18,840 nt of DNA, from contig QMTG01000004.1 of assembly GCA_003649915.1 (NCBI GenBank), forward strand, positions 1-18,840. Direction: 5' to 3'. A program made the translations under genes and the position numbers. A model generated the notes under the pieces. The model worked only from the letters and a program-made list of their open reading frames with translations, did no database searches and was not told the DNA's origin. This document shows positions 7,046 to 15,007 of this stretch, one piece after another. This stretch comes from Thermoplasmata archaeon. GTDB taxonomy: Archaea > Thermoplasmatota > Thermoplasmata > B31-G17. The number at the start of each line of letters is the position of its first letter. The first letter of the stretch is position 1.

Positions 7046-7716
7046 ATCCTCATCACCTCTTCATAAGCCTTTCTTCCAAGGCGCTTGTACCACTCAATGA
7101 TTAAATCCTTTGGGTATTTTGAGAGCAGGCGCTTAACGTGCGCTTTTATATTGGCATCTTCATATAAACCACGACACCCCCAGCATGTGCCTCCACTCAG
7201 CAGACATAGAGCACCGCACCCTGCTCTCGTAACAGGCCCCATACAAAAGCCACCCTCTAGCATTACACACCTCCCACCCCTCAATATATGCTCTACGCAT
7301 ACGTTTTTCTGGGGGAGAGAGAACTCTGTCCCACGCAGGCATGATATTAGGTATGCGCGAAGTTCTTCTTTTACATAGGGACATCCAGGCAATATGTCAG
7401 CCTTTTCAATGACCTCAGGCACTGGCTTAAACTCTTCCCAGTTCAGCCAAGCAAAAGAGGCGCAAGAACCCAGTGCTACTACCCGATGAGCGTATGATGC
7501 AAGTTCTTTCAAAAAGTCTTCATCGTCCTTGGACACCATACCTTCCACAATCAAAATGTCATATCCTTGTTCACTATTTTCTAGCCCAAGAAGGGAAAAC
7601 TTACTTATCGTGAAAAACTCAGCGATTCTGAGCACTTCTTCACCAAGGTCAAGCGTATTCACTTGGCAGCCATAACATGATGTTAATGGGAGAAAAGCAA
7701 TTCTAGCTTTTTCCAA
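7030..7716 (-). CDS. hydD: Sulfhydrogenase delta subunit ([NiFe] hydrogenase small subunit)
   Basis: The small subunit carries electrons from the NiFe site through iron-sulfur clusters to HydG and HydB. Proximal [4Fe-4S] ligands are visible as TSCYGC (Cys14, Cys17), GSCA (Cys85) and PGCP (Cys112). The C-terminal third has seven further cysteines (140, 150, 158, 167, 171, 178, 181), enough for most ligands of two more clusters, as in the soluble sulfhydrogenases of Thermococcales. It is 228 residues with no Tat signal and no membrane helix, so cytoplasmic. The start is TTG at 7716, with GGAGGT (bases 7725-7730) upstream. It overlaps hydG by 14 bp and hydA by 16 bp, implying coupled translation and stoichiometric assembly. 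Confidence 0.95.
   Translation of the reverse strand: MEKARIAFLPLTSCYGCQVNTLDLGEEVLRIAEFFTISKFSLLGLENSEQGYDILIVEGMVSKDDEDFLKELASYAHRVVALGSCASFAWLNWEEFKPVPEVIEKADILPGCPYVKEELRAYLISCLRGTEFSLPQKNVCVEHILRGGRCVMLEGGFCMGPVTRAGCGALCLLSGGTCWGCRGLYEDANIKAHVKRLLSKYPKDLIIEWYKRLGRKAYEEVMRICQDG
7052..7059 (-). promoter_or_regulatory. Shine-Dalgarno site selecting the hydA TTG start
   Basis: GAGGTGAT on the minus strand, inside hydD, is a long match to the 16S anti-SD. It ends six bases before TTG at 7045, and no ATG is available nearby in frame. Confidence 0.7.
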
Positions 7717-8515
7717 TTTCCTCTACCTCCTCGCCTGCAGACTTGAGTTCTGCCACGCTGAACACAGGACCGTCCCTGCAGACAAAGTATTTGCCCAAGC
7801 GACAGTGCCCGCAAAAACCTACGCCGCACTTCATTCTTCTTTCTAGGGAGAGATAGGTGTTCTCGTCCCCGATTATACGAGATATCTGCGCCACAACATG
7901 CCTCATCATTACTGGAGGCCCACACACGAGTGCAACATCGTAATCTGCAATATCAATTTCGTTAAAGAGTTCGGTGACCACACCAACTCTGCCATTCCAG
8001 TGCTTATCAGCCTCGTCCACGATTAAATGAACATCCATTTTTTTCTTCCATACCTCATACTCTTTTCTATATAACAGCAGTTCGGGCTTTCTTGCACCGT
8101 AAAGTAGTGTGGCCTTCCTGCAGTATTTTTCATTCCTCAGCAGGTATGAAATTACAGACCTTAGAGGAGCAAGACCTAATCCTCCAGCGATAAGCAGTAA
8201 TCTCTTCCCACGTGAGGCTTCCAACGGAAAACCCCGCCCGAATGGGCCGCGAACTCCAACAACAGCCCCAGGGCGCATGTTACACAACACCCTTGAAACC
8301 CCACCCATATCCCTAACTGTGATTTCCAGATTTTTCGTACCCCATGAAGATGCAGATATGGGCATTTCTCCAAACCCGAAGACAGAGATCTCAAAGAATT
8401 GGCCGGGCTCTGCCTGTTCGCGGTATTCCAGCTTTATTCTGCGTATACCAGGGCATAATGTTTCTGTTTCGATTATTTTTGCTATTTCTGGGACAAAATC
8501 AGCAATCTTAATCAT
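7703..8515 (-). CDS. hydG: Sulfhydrogenase gamma subunit (FAD/NAD(P)-binding)
   Basis: This flavoprotein of the ferredoxin-NADP reductase family links the hydrogenase core to NAD(P)H. The N-terminal beta-barrel (about 1-98) has the FAD-binding segment MPISASS (51-57). The Rossmann nucleotide-binding half has GGLGLAPLRS (111-120) and VALVCGPPVM (194-203). A C-terminal [2Fe-2S] loop follows (C-x4-C-x2-C-x7-C: Cys230, 235, 238, 246). At 270 residues it is close to the usual size, though the tail after the cluster ends in an acidic EEVEEIGKS. ATG at 8515 is seven bases after GGAGG (8523-8527) and overlaps the hydB stop by 8 bp. NADH versus NADPH preference cannot be read from sequence. Confidence 0.94.
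   Translation of the reverse strand: MIKIADFVPEIAKIIETETLCPGIRRIKLEYREQAEPGQFFEISVFGFGEMPISASSWGTKNLEITVRDMGGVSRVLCNMRPGAVVGVRGPFGRGFPLEASRGKRLLLIAGGLGLAPLRSVISYLLRNEKYCRKATLLYGARKPELLLYRKEYEVWKKKMDVHLIVDEADKHWNGRVGVVTELFNEIDIADYDVALVCGPPVMMRHVVAQISRIIGDENTYLSLERRMKCGVGFCGHCRLGKYFVCRDGPVFSVAELKSAGEEVEEIGKS
7725..7730 (-). promoter_or_regulatory. Shine-Dalgarno site selecting the hydD TTG start
   Basis: GGAGGT on the minus strand inside the 3' end of hydG lies eight bases before TTG at 7716. The resulting protein begins MEKARIAFLPLTSCYGC, with the first cluster motif at the normal distance. Confidence 0.65.
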
Positions 8516-9575
8516 TTCCCAGCCTCCTGAAGACCTCCCTTATGTCTACTCCAACTGGACAGTACTCTATGCACCTGCCGCACCCAACACACGCCATCAT
8601 TCCATATCGTGCCGTGGAGAGAGAAATCTTATCCATTATTCTGTAGTATGCTCTGTGGCTTCTTGGTCCCCTAAAATTATGCCCCCCAGCCACTAAGGCG
8701 AACTCGTAGAGATGACAAGAATCCCAAACTCTGAGTCTCTTACCCTCTTTCATTTCCACAGACTTCCACTCATCCCTAACATCGTAGCAATGGCAGGTGG
8801 GGCACAAAAAATTGCACATACCACACGATATGCAGTGCTCTATTCCTATAAGGCTCGCCAGTTCTTCAATCCGCTCCCGCACCTCTGCGATATTCCTTTC
8901 ACGCACCCAATTATAAGCGTTTGGTATTATGTCCTCCGTATAATCATCAACCTCTGCCTCAATTTTCTTCATAATTCTTTCTATATCCGCGGAGGGCAAT
9001 CTTTTTCCGAGACCTGAGAGCAAGCCAATAATTTTCTCGTCCCTAGCACATAAAATATATCCATTATCATGAGGGACTATGAAGGCGTGTGCATTCACGA
9101 ACTCCATGGCAATATCTTTGGAGCAGAAGCAGTAATCTCCTTTTTTTGTGCATGGAACTGATATAAAGAGTGTGTTTTTTCTTAATGCCGTATACACAGG
9201 ATCGCACACATCGTGCATGAAGTATTTATCAAGCACCTGTAGCGCCCGAATATCGCAGCCTCTAACGCCCAATATTAACTGCGGTTTTTCGTATTCAACC
9301 CTAAATATCTCAACGTTATTGTTATGATAACAAAACTCAAAGAGGTCGGCAATTGGCGGATGAAGGTATCTCTTTATGCTCATTGACGGTCTTGGAGATG
9401 ACAGCATGAAGTTAATCGTATGAGGCGATATTTTTCCCTCAAACTCCTTGTATGTGCCATCCTCCGCATGATAAAAAATTTTATATCTCTCCGAGATCTT
9501 TTTTAATAAAGTATTCAATCCATCGCAATCCAGCAAGATACATTCTTTCCAACGCACATCCATAGATTTCCCCAT
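8508..9575 (-). CDS. hydB: Sulfhydrogenase beta subunit (two [4Fe-4S] ferredoxin-like clusters)
   Basis: HydB relays electrons in the soluble hydrogenase/sulfur reductase. The first 240 residues match the HydB/anaerobic sulfite reductase A type domain (ILGVRGCDIRALQVLD, DYCFCSKD). The C-terminal part has two ferredoxin motifs: Cys248, 251, 254, 258 (CISCGMCNFLCP) and Cys329, 332, 335, 339 (CVGCGRCIEYCP). Between them is WDSCHLYEFALVAGGHNFR, highly typical of the family. It is first in the four-gene order hydB-hydG-hydD-hydA, as in Pyrococcus sulfhydrogenase I. ATG 9575 has no SD. The ATG at 9563 (MDVRWKE), preceded by GGGGA, is an alternative start. The upstream PKD gene ends only 18 bp away. 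Confidence 0.93.
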   Translation of the reverse strand: MGKSMDVRWKECILLDCDGLNTLLKKISERYKIFYHAEDGTYKEFEGKISPHTINFMLSSPRPSMSIKRYLHPPIADLFEFCYHNNNVEIFRVEYEKPQLILGVRGCDIRALQVLDKYFMHDVCDPVYTALRKNTLFISVPCTKKGDYCFCSKDIAMEFVNAHAFIVPHDNGYILCARDEKIIGLLSGLGKRLPSADIERIMKKIEAEVDDYTEDIIPNAYNWVRERNIAEVRERIEELASLIGIEHCISCGMCNFLCPTCHCYDVRDEWKSVEMKEGKRLRVWDSCHLYEFALVAGGHNFRGPRSHRAYYRIMDKISLSTARYGMMACVGCGRCIEYCPVGVDIREVFRRLGND

Positions 9576-9593
9576 TTTTATTATTTTATTGCA

Positions 9594-12500
9594 TCATTTC
9601 TTTTTCTTTTCCTTCTTCTCTTGTTTCTTCTCTTTTTTCTCCTTTTTCTCAGCCCCCTTCTCTCTTTTCTCAGCCAATCTCTCCGCTATTCTGTGCCTGA
9701 AAGCCAATAGTATCAGCAGTATAATTATTATTGCAACCCCTCCACCAATTAAGGCGTATCTCTGCCACTTTGGTGCGGCTACATGTACACTGAGCGCGCT
9801 CTTTTCGTTATTCTCTGCAAACTCCTGAGGTTCTTCAGAGCACGAAACCGCTACATTTATCTTGTGCTCTCCCCTGCTTGAAAATTTGACCTTAACAGGC
9901 ACTACTGTTTCGTTTCCTAAGGCAAGGCCATTAATCTTACTAGTACCTATAACTTTGCCACTGCTATCCGTTATGTTTACATAAATCGTGCCCTTGGCGT
10001 CTGCTGTACCATTATTGCGAATTACAACATTGATTGTGCAGTGCTTGCCCGCCTCTATTCCGCCCGGTATGTTCACACTCACAATCTCAATATCTGGTCT
10101 TGCACCTATTCTAACATTCACCGTTATATTTAGGGTAGCGCTATTTCCAGCCCTGTCTGTAAGGGTCACACTTACCCTATACTTACCCTCGTGCGAGAAT
10201 ACATGCTTAGCCCACGAGCCGTAGGCGTATTCACCAGTATCGTTGAAATACCATGTATAGTTCACAATCTCCCCACTGTTCGGGTCGTATGAGTTGTTTG
10301 CAGAGAAGATTTTTTCAATTCCTTCAGTCACAGTTATGTTTGTTGGTCCAACCCTGATCACAGGTGGTGTTGTGTCATTGACTATCACCTTTATTGTGAA
10401 GTTTTGCGATAAACCAACACCATCAGTTACTGATAAGTTGATAAAGTACGTTCCCCATGCGTCGTATGTATGATTCACGATAGCACCCTCGTCTATATCA
10501 CCATCTCCAAAGTCCCAAGAAAACGTTAGGTTATGCTCGGAATAATTATCCGAAGAATTTGTTGCATTGAATGCGATCTCCTGCCCTTCATCTACGTATA
10601 TCGTTGCTGTGTTATTGATAATCATATATGCAGGGTCTGTTGTTACGACAACGCTCGGTGGGCTAGAATCCACTTTTATAATAACATCTGCTGTATCTGT
10701 TAACCCTCCACTATCCGTAACAAGTAACTGCACCGAGTATTCTCCTGCCGAACTGTAAGATTTTGTGTATGTTGCGTTATCTGATGTATCACCATCCCCA
10801 AAATCCCATGCGTAGTTCACAATTTCATCGTGCTCCTGGCCTGGTGTTGATGATAGTGCAGAGAACGTTATGTTTTCCCCTACTCTCACAACGTATGTGT
10901 TATTGGATATTGCCCACATATTCTCAGCAGTAACCTCAGCTTTGGCTACAGGTTTCTCTGAAGAAACAATTTTTATATCTCTTTTCTCACCGTCAGACCA
11001 TGTTGTATCAGGGTTAAAGGTTACGTAAACATTGGTGCCATCAAACTCATTCCATGATGGCGTGTCCGATTGATAACCCTGAGGCATTATTACTTTGTAA
11101 ACCCTATCATAAAGACTTCCATGCATCATTTCGTCAGCCCTCATTTTCAATGTGATTTCATGCTCCTCTCCACTAATCTGCTCTAAAGAATTGTATGTTG
11201 CCCTGAAATGTATTGTTAGATTGTTCCCAGAGCACACACAAATTCCCATACTCAACCCATCTGCGGATGAGGAAACACTATACTGGTGGCCAGAGTTTAT
11301 ATATGGTACGCCATTCATTGTAAATACATTATCGGTTACATAGTTCTCAGGCCCGTAATACTCAAGATAACTTGATAGGGCAGATATTTCCGAGGAATTC
11401 ACAACACCATCACCATTGCCCAACAACGAATCTATCTGTAGCCATATGTTGCGTATATCGGCGCCCAAGAATGGTATTGATGCATCGTGGGATAGTTCCA
11501 AATATCTGTCCACAATTATCGTGTTCCAATCACTCTGAACATCAATCCTGTACTCATCCCTAGATATTTTATCTTCTCTATCAAAGTATATTATATCGCC
11601 ATCTTCTATTTCACCAACCTTAAGAGTCTTAGCATAATACCCGTCAGGGTCTATTATTAGGAAGTATGAGGGATCATCAGCATAGAATTCTATGTAGTGA
11701 GGCTCATCGGTCTTATCATACTCATCGATTATTTTTGCCATTGCGGAGTCATAAAGCACCACGTGTACAACCGTTCCCTCCTCTAACCTTGTGCGGGTAC
11801 TGTTGTCAAAAAGATATAGGCTATACTTATCCACTCTCTTTTTCATGGTATAGTTTGGCCCGTCAAGCACAATAACATGTGCCATGCTAATGATTGTCTC
11901 ACTCGTATGCTCGGTAATATTGTACTCATAGGATACGTTCACGGTTGTTGGTGCAACCAATGCTCTAAGCATTTTTATCTTACCCTTTTTCTCATCAACC
12001 GTGTAGTTGTTTGTGCTGTTCCACCTGCTACCATCCTTGTACACTGTCACGTTGTATATCGGGCCTTGGCGTATGAGGTATTCATTGTTTGTTACATCCT
12101 CATAATACTCATAATCTGCCCTTACAGCCTCACCGTCCTTCAAAATGCTTGAAAACTTAATTTCGGATACGTTTCCGCTCGTTGTATAATTGTAATCTAT
12201 TCCGTCCGCCCACTCCTCCCAGACGTAATAATGCGTGAGGTTTATGGCATCTCCATCGCTCAAATATGTATGGGTTAGATGAACAATCCCATCCTCCCAG
12301 TCCACAGTGTAATCTCCATCTTCGGGGTTTTTCTCATTGTAGTTCAATTGTATACTCTGCTTGGTATCGTTGTTCCAATATGTCATCCCAATTGCCGTAT
12401 CGTTAATTTCATCCTTGCATAGGGACCATTGAATAATCTTCACTGGTGGCTTCTCAACATAAAATGACGTATTTCCCTCTGGAATGTCCTCGGGTACAGT

Positions 12501-13445
12501 AAGGTTCCTTGGACCCTTTTTGACGGAATGATAGAGCGTTATATTCTTAAACAAATGCTTTGCTTCTATATACAAGTATGCAAGATTTATCCCCTTCACC
12601 ACACCATCCTTTGCGTCGTGGGCTACGGGCTTTGTTCCCTCAAGCAATGGCAGTGAGAGCACAGTTTTGTTTTCCGATATACTAGTATTATACTCATACT
12701 CTACAGTCACACTACTGCCCATCGGTATATGCCCAAATACCATTATACTATTATTACTCTCATTGTATGCGTAATTGTCCCATTCCTCGCCATCTACAAA
12801 CACCGATACACTCCCTGATACAACATTCTCATATGTTAGGGTATGGCTTATAGGTGCGTCCTTTTCGTTCACTGTTATTTTATTTTCAATGCATCTCCAG
12901 TAACGCGCCTCTGCACCTGTTGGAACAATACTCACCGTATAATTGCCGTTGAACACACGCGCTTCATAATAATCTCCCTTCTTGCTGGCATAAAAGGTAT
13001 AATTGTTATCAGTATTGTACAATGATACTGTTAATGAGCCGCTGTAATTCTCCACATAAATTCGCACTTCTGCGGTTATTTTCTTGCCCTCTACCGTTAT
13101 ATTTTTCCAGCAAACACCCTCTGCATATTCCTCCGCCTTCACAAGTGCTGGCAGATAAATTTTATCTCCAACAATACTTGTATTTGTCCTTATCTCGTAC
13201 CTCCCGCGTGGAACTTCAAATATGTAATACCCACCTGACGATGTTGTGCAGGGCTCTGATATATTCATACCTTTCCCAACATCCCATAAATAAACACTAA
13301 TGCCTGCCAACCTATTGCCATGGGTATCCTCAACAAACCCCTGTATTATTATTTTCTCATCCCCTTTTGCATACTGCACCAGTGATGTTAATGCGGCAGC
13401 AAGCATCACCGCAACCACCAACACGCTAACGCCCTTTCCTCTCAT
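9594..13445 (-). CDS. Giant membrane-anchored PKD/CARDB surface protein with EF-hand-like site
   Basis: This 1283-residue exported protein is of unknown function. Modules in order: signal peptide (about 1-28); a carboxypeptidase-regulatory-like beta domain (about 32-120, GFVEDTHGNRLAGISVYLWD); a long beta-rich region with a repeated 45-residue pattern ending in YEYN (about 210-515); a dockerin/EF-hand-like loop GNGDGVVNSSE followed by an LSSYL helix (about 673-690); three PKD domains with WDFGDGD near 880 and 977 and a degenerate WYFNDTG near 1064; a CARDB domain (about 1114-1215, IRNNGTADAKG); one transmembrane helix (about 1229-1249); and an extremely Lys-rich tail. Dozens of N-glycosylation sequons support surface exposure. 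ATG 13445 is 9 bases after GGAGG, whereas GTG 13451 is only 3 bases after it. It could be an adhesin, S-layer-associated protein or polymer-binding protein. Confidence 0.85.
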   Translation of the reverse strand: MRGKGVSVLVVAVMLAAALTSLVQYAKGDEKIIIQGFVEDTHGNRLAGISVYLWDVGKGMNISEPCTTSSGGYYIFEVPRGRYEIRTNTSIVGDKIYLPALVKAEEYAEGVCWKNITVEGKKITAEVRIYVENYSGSLTVSLYNTDNNYTFYASKKGDYYEARVFNGNYTVSIVPTGAEARYWRCIENKITVNEKDAPISHTLTYENVVSGSVSVFVDGEEWDNYAYNESNNSIMVFGHIPMGSSVTVEYEYNTSISENKTVLSLPLLEGTKPVAHDAKDGVVKGINLAYLYIEAKHLFKNITLYHSVKKGPRNLTVPEDIPEGNTSFYVEKPPVKIIQWSLCKDEINDTAIGMTYWNNDTKQSIQLNYNEKNPEDGDYTVDWEDGIVHLTHTYLSDGDAINLTHYYVWEEWADGIDYNYTTSGNVSEIKFSSILKDGEAVRADYEYYEDVTNNEYLIRQGPIYNVTVYKDGSRWNSTNNYTVDEKKGKIKMLRALVAPTTVNVSYEYNITEHTSETIISMAHVIVLDGPNYTMKKRVDKYSLYLFDNSTRTRLEEGTVVHVVLYDSAMAKIIDEYDKTDEPHYIEFYADDPSYFLIIDPDGYYAKTLKVGEIEDGDIIYFDREDKISRDEYRIDVQSDWNTIIVDRYLELSHDASIPFLGADIRNIWLQIDSLLGNGDGVVNSSEISALSSYLEYYGPENYVTDNVFTMNGVPYINSGHQYSVSSSADGLSMGICVCSGNNLTIHFRATYNSLEQISGEEHEITLKMRADEMMHGSLYDRVYKVIMPQGYQSDTPSWNEFDGTNVYVTFNPDTTWSDGEKRDIKIVSSEKPVAKAEVTAENMWAISNNTYVVRVGENITFSALSSTPGQEHDEIVNYAWDFGDGDTSDNATYTKSYSSAGEYSVQLLVTDSGGLTDTADVIIKVDSSPPSVVVTTDPAYMIINNTATIYVDEGQEIAFNATNSSDNYSEHNLTFSWDFGDGDIDEGAIVNHTYDAWGTYFINLSVTDGVGLSQNFTIKVIVNDTTPPVIRVGPTNITVTEGIEKIFSANNSYDPNSGEIVNYTWYFNDTGEYAYGSWAKHVFSHEGKYRVSVTLTDRAGNSATLNITVNVRIGARPDIEIVSVNIPGGIEAGKHCTINVVIRNNGTADAKGTIYVNITDSSGKVIGTSKINGLALGNETVVPVKVKFSSRGEHKINVAVSCSEEPQEFAENNEKSALSVHVAAPKWQRYALIGGGVAIIIILLILLAFRHRIAERLAEKREKGAEKKEKKEKKQEKKEKKKK
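9597..9671. other. Polypurine/polypyrimidine tract encoding a Lys-rich tail
   Basis: The plus strand is almost all C and T over 75 bases, with only three purines (G at 9623, A and G at 9651-9652). It encodes the Lys/Glu tail of the PKD protein through AAA, AAG, GAG and GAA codons. Such tracts can form triplex DNA, but the coding need explains the composition. Confidence 0.6.
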
Positions 13446-13454
13446 ATTCACAAG

Positions 13455-13459
13455 CCTCC
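13455..13459 (-). promoter_or_regulatory. Shine-Dalgarno site of the PKD-protein gene
   Basis: GGAGG on the minus strand ends nine bases before ATG 13445 but only three before GTG 13451, favouring the ATG. Confidence 0.55.
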
Positions 13460-13501
13460 ATCAAAGCACAAGTATGGTGAGTGGGCTAAATACTCAACCC
13501 T

Positions 13502-13514
13502 TATTTATATATTA
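13502..13514 (-). promoter_or_regulatory. TATA box of the PKD-protein gene
   Basis: The minus strand reads AATATATAAATAA, centred about 63 nt before the ATG. It predicts a transcription start near 13481 and a leader of about 35 nt containing the SD site. It is the only clear promoter I see for the PKD gene, and possibly also for the hyd operon behind it. Confidence 0.55.
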
Positions 13515-13724
13515 TGGATATTTGCGATGTGTAAAATAATCGTGGAAAAATGTTAATGGAAAAAATATAACGAGCATTTTCTTTAAAAATGTGCTTAACG
13601 CGTGCGCTTATCGCAGTTTTTACACGACCACATATATTGATTTTTAGAAAAACGCCAATAAAGCAAAAATTATTTCTACAGGCATGTGCATACCTTTACT
13701 AACACGAAAAAAGATGTGGTTAAG

Positions 13725-14474
13725 ATGAGCAACGGAGAGGATATAAAGAAGATGATTGAAAACCTGCCAGAAGAGGCTAAGAAGGAACTGGAAAGCATCG
13801 GAGATTTTCACCACTACGTCGTTTGTAGGTATATGCTCTTGCGCAAGGCTCTTGGACTGATGGAGGTAACCATTGATGACGAAAGCGAGACCATAGTGGC
13901 TAAGACAGTGAGCCAAGACATAGAGCCAATAATATCAACATACACAGTAGATTCGCAGTACTCAGATTTCTACGGTATAATTTCCAATGATCTCCGTGAT
14001 GTGTTTTTTCTACCGTCCTATGACGAAATTGAAGGCGTAAGTGTTGAAGATGCTGCGGAAAAAATAGGGGTTAGAACTAATACACTCGAGGACGCACTTA
14101 AAACGCTGCCCAGCGGAATATATAGAATTGTTGATAAGAAGGTGCACTTTGAGAGAGACGGCTACGAGAATTTGCGTGCATGGGTGGAAAATAACTCAAA
14201 CCTTGAGGCAACCACGTACAATCTCTCTCTACTTGGAATTCAGGGGTACACATACGACATTGATGGGGTAACGGACAACACTGAAATCATGAAGGATATC
14301 ATGCGAAAAATAGACCATATAATGGGCATAATGGAAGATAGAGGAATTGACATGCCTTCTCTACCCATTGAAGCGTACTATTTGTGGGCATTCATATGGG
14401 CTCTTGAGGAAGCACTTAGTAAGCATTTGGGCATGGACACTGCTGAGTTTGAAAAAAGAATACTGGGTGAATGA
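13725..14474 (+). CDS. Protein of unknown function, soluble, 249 residues
   Basis: I do not recognise this protein. It has no signal peptide or membrane helix and is acidic overall. The N-terminus is a charged helix (IKKMIENLPEEAKKELESIGDFHHYVVCRYMLL). A middle segment (about 108-135, VSVEDAAEKIGVRTNTLEDAL) resembles a winged-helix/MarR-like or small helix-turn-helix pattern. It is followed by GIYRIVDKKVHFERDGY, which could be the wing. The C-terminus is helical (IMKDIMRKIDHIMGIMEDRG, AFIWALEEALSKHLGM). The ATG at 13725 is chosen as the first ATG before conserved-looking sequence. An in-frame GTG at 13686 would add 13 residues, and neither has a strong SD. It lies upstream of sepF on the same strand, 146 bp away. 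Confidence 0.7.
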   Translation: MSNGEDIKKMIENLPEEAKKELESIGDFHHYVVCRYMLLRKALGLMEVTIDDESETIVAKTVSQDIEPIISTYTVDSQYSDFYGIISNDLRDVFFLPSYDEIEGVSVEDAAEKIGVRTNTLEDALKTLPSGIYRIVDKKVHFERDGYENLRAWVENNSNLEATTYNLSLLGIQGYTYDIDGVTDNTEIMKDIMRKIDHIMGIMEDRGIDMPSLPIEAYYLWAFIWALEEALSKHLGMDTAEFEKRILGE

Positions 14475-14577
14475 TTGGTGATCATAAACCGAGTGATTTA
14501 TCGGCAATAATGTGCTCTATGGTCCCATACGTAATCGTAGGCCTTGCCCACTCTCCCACTCTGCAACCATCCATTAT

Positions 14578-14587
14578 CTTTATATTT
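14578..14587 (+). promoter_or_regulatory. TATA box and leader of sepF
   Basis: CTTTATATTT on the plus strand is centred about 38 nt before ATG 14621 and predicts a start near 14608. The short leader then begins with GAGGGG (14608-14613), an SD-like site seven bases before the ATG. A promoter here means sepF need not depend on the upstream unknown gene. Confidence 0.5.
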
Positions 14588-14620
14588 GATTACGCATATA
14601 CAGGCTTGAGGGGATATATC

Positions 14621-14995
14621 ATGCCGGGATTGCTTAGGAGGAAGGTGTTAAAAAAAGAGCATGCTGATGTGTTTGCAGATAAATATATTGATCTTGGTGA
14701 GATTGAGATTGATGCGGAGATTGAAACACAAAACAGGGTAAAAATTGCAGAAATTTACAGTTATGACGACGTGGTACGACTCCTAGATCAGGTCTATGAG
14801 GGAAACATTCTGATACTGGATTACACGCCAATAATTAACGACGAACTCGCACTTCGCAGAATCGTTGAAGAATTAAAAAGCGTGGTAAGGGACACAGGCG
14901 GGGACGTGGCAGGGATAGGAAGAAACATGCTAATGGTGACGCCTACGGGAATAAAGATTGACCGAAAGAAAATAAAGGGCGCAGCCTTTACGTAG
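14621..14995 (+). CDS. sepF: Cell division protein SepF (FtsZ membrane anchor)
   Basis: Archaeal SepF binds the C-terminal tail of FtsZ and tethers the division ring to the membrane. The 124-residue protein starts with a short basic, partly hydrophobic segment (MPGLLRRKVLKK) in the membrane-targeting position. After a linker comes the SepF core: VKIAEIYSYDDVVRLLDQVYEGNILILDY, then ELALRRIVEELKSVVRDTGGDVAGIG and the closing strand NMLMVTPTGIKI. The core hydrophobic and Gly pattern fits the family. I chose ATG 14621 because it gives the normal family length. A much longer reading frame from 14471 would add 50 residues with no family match and would start in the upstream gene's stop. It converges with trm5, with 12 bp between stops. 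Confidence 0.9.
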   Translation: MPGLLRRKVLKKEHADVFADKYIDLGEIEIDAEIETQNRVKIAEIYSYDDVVRLLDQVYEGNILILDYTPIINDELALRRIVEELKSVVRDTGGDVAGIGRNMLMVTPTGIKIDRKKIKGAAFT

Positions 14996-15007
14996 CACGT
15001 CAGAGAG

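Noticed and set aside
13465..13500. TGAGT/ACTCA inverted repeat near the PKD-gene transcription start
   Set aside because: The arms are only 5 bp around a 9-base spacer, expected by chance.
14471..14620. In-frame 50-residue extension upstream of SepF
   Set aside because: It has no family match and starts inside the stop of the upstream gene. A TATA box and SD-like site support ATG 14621.
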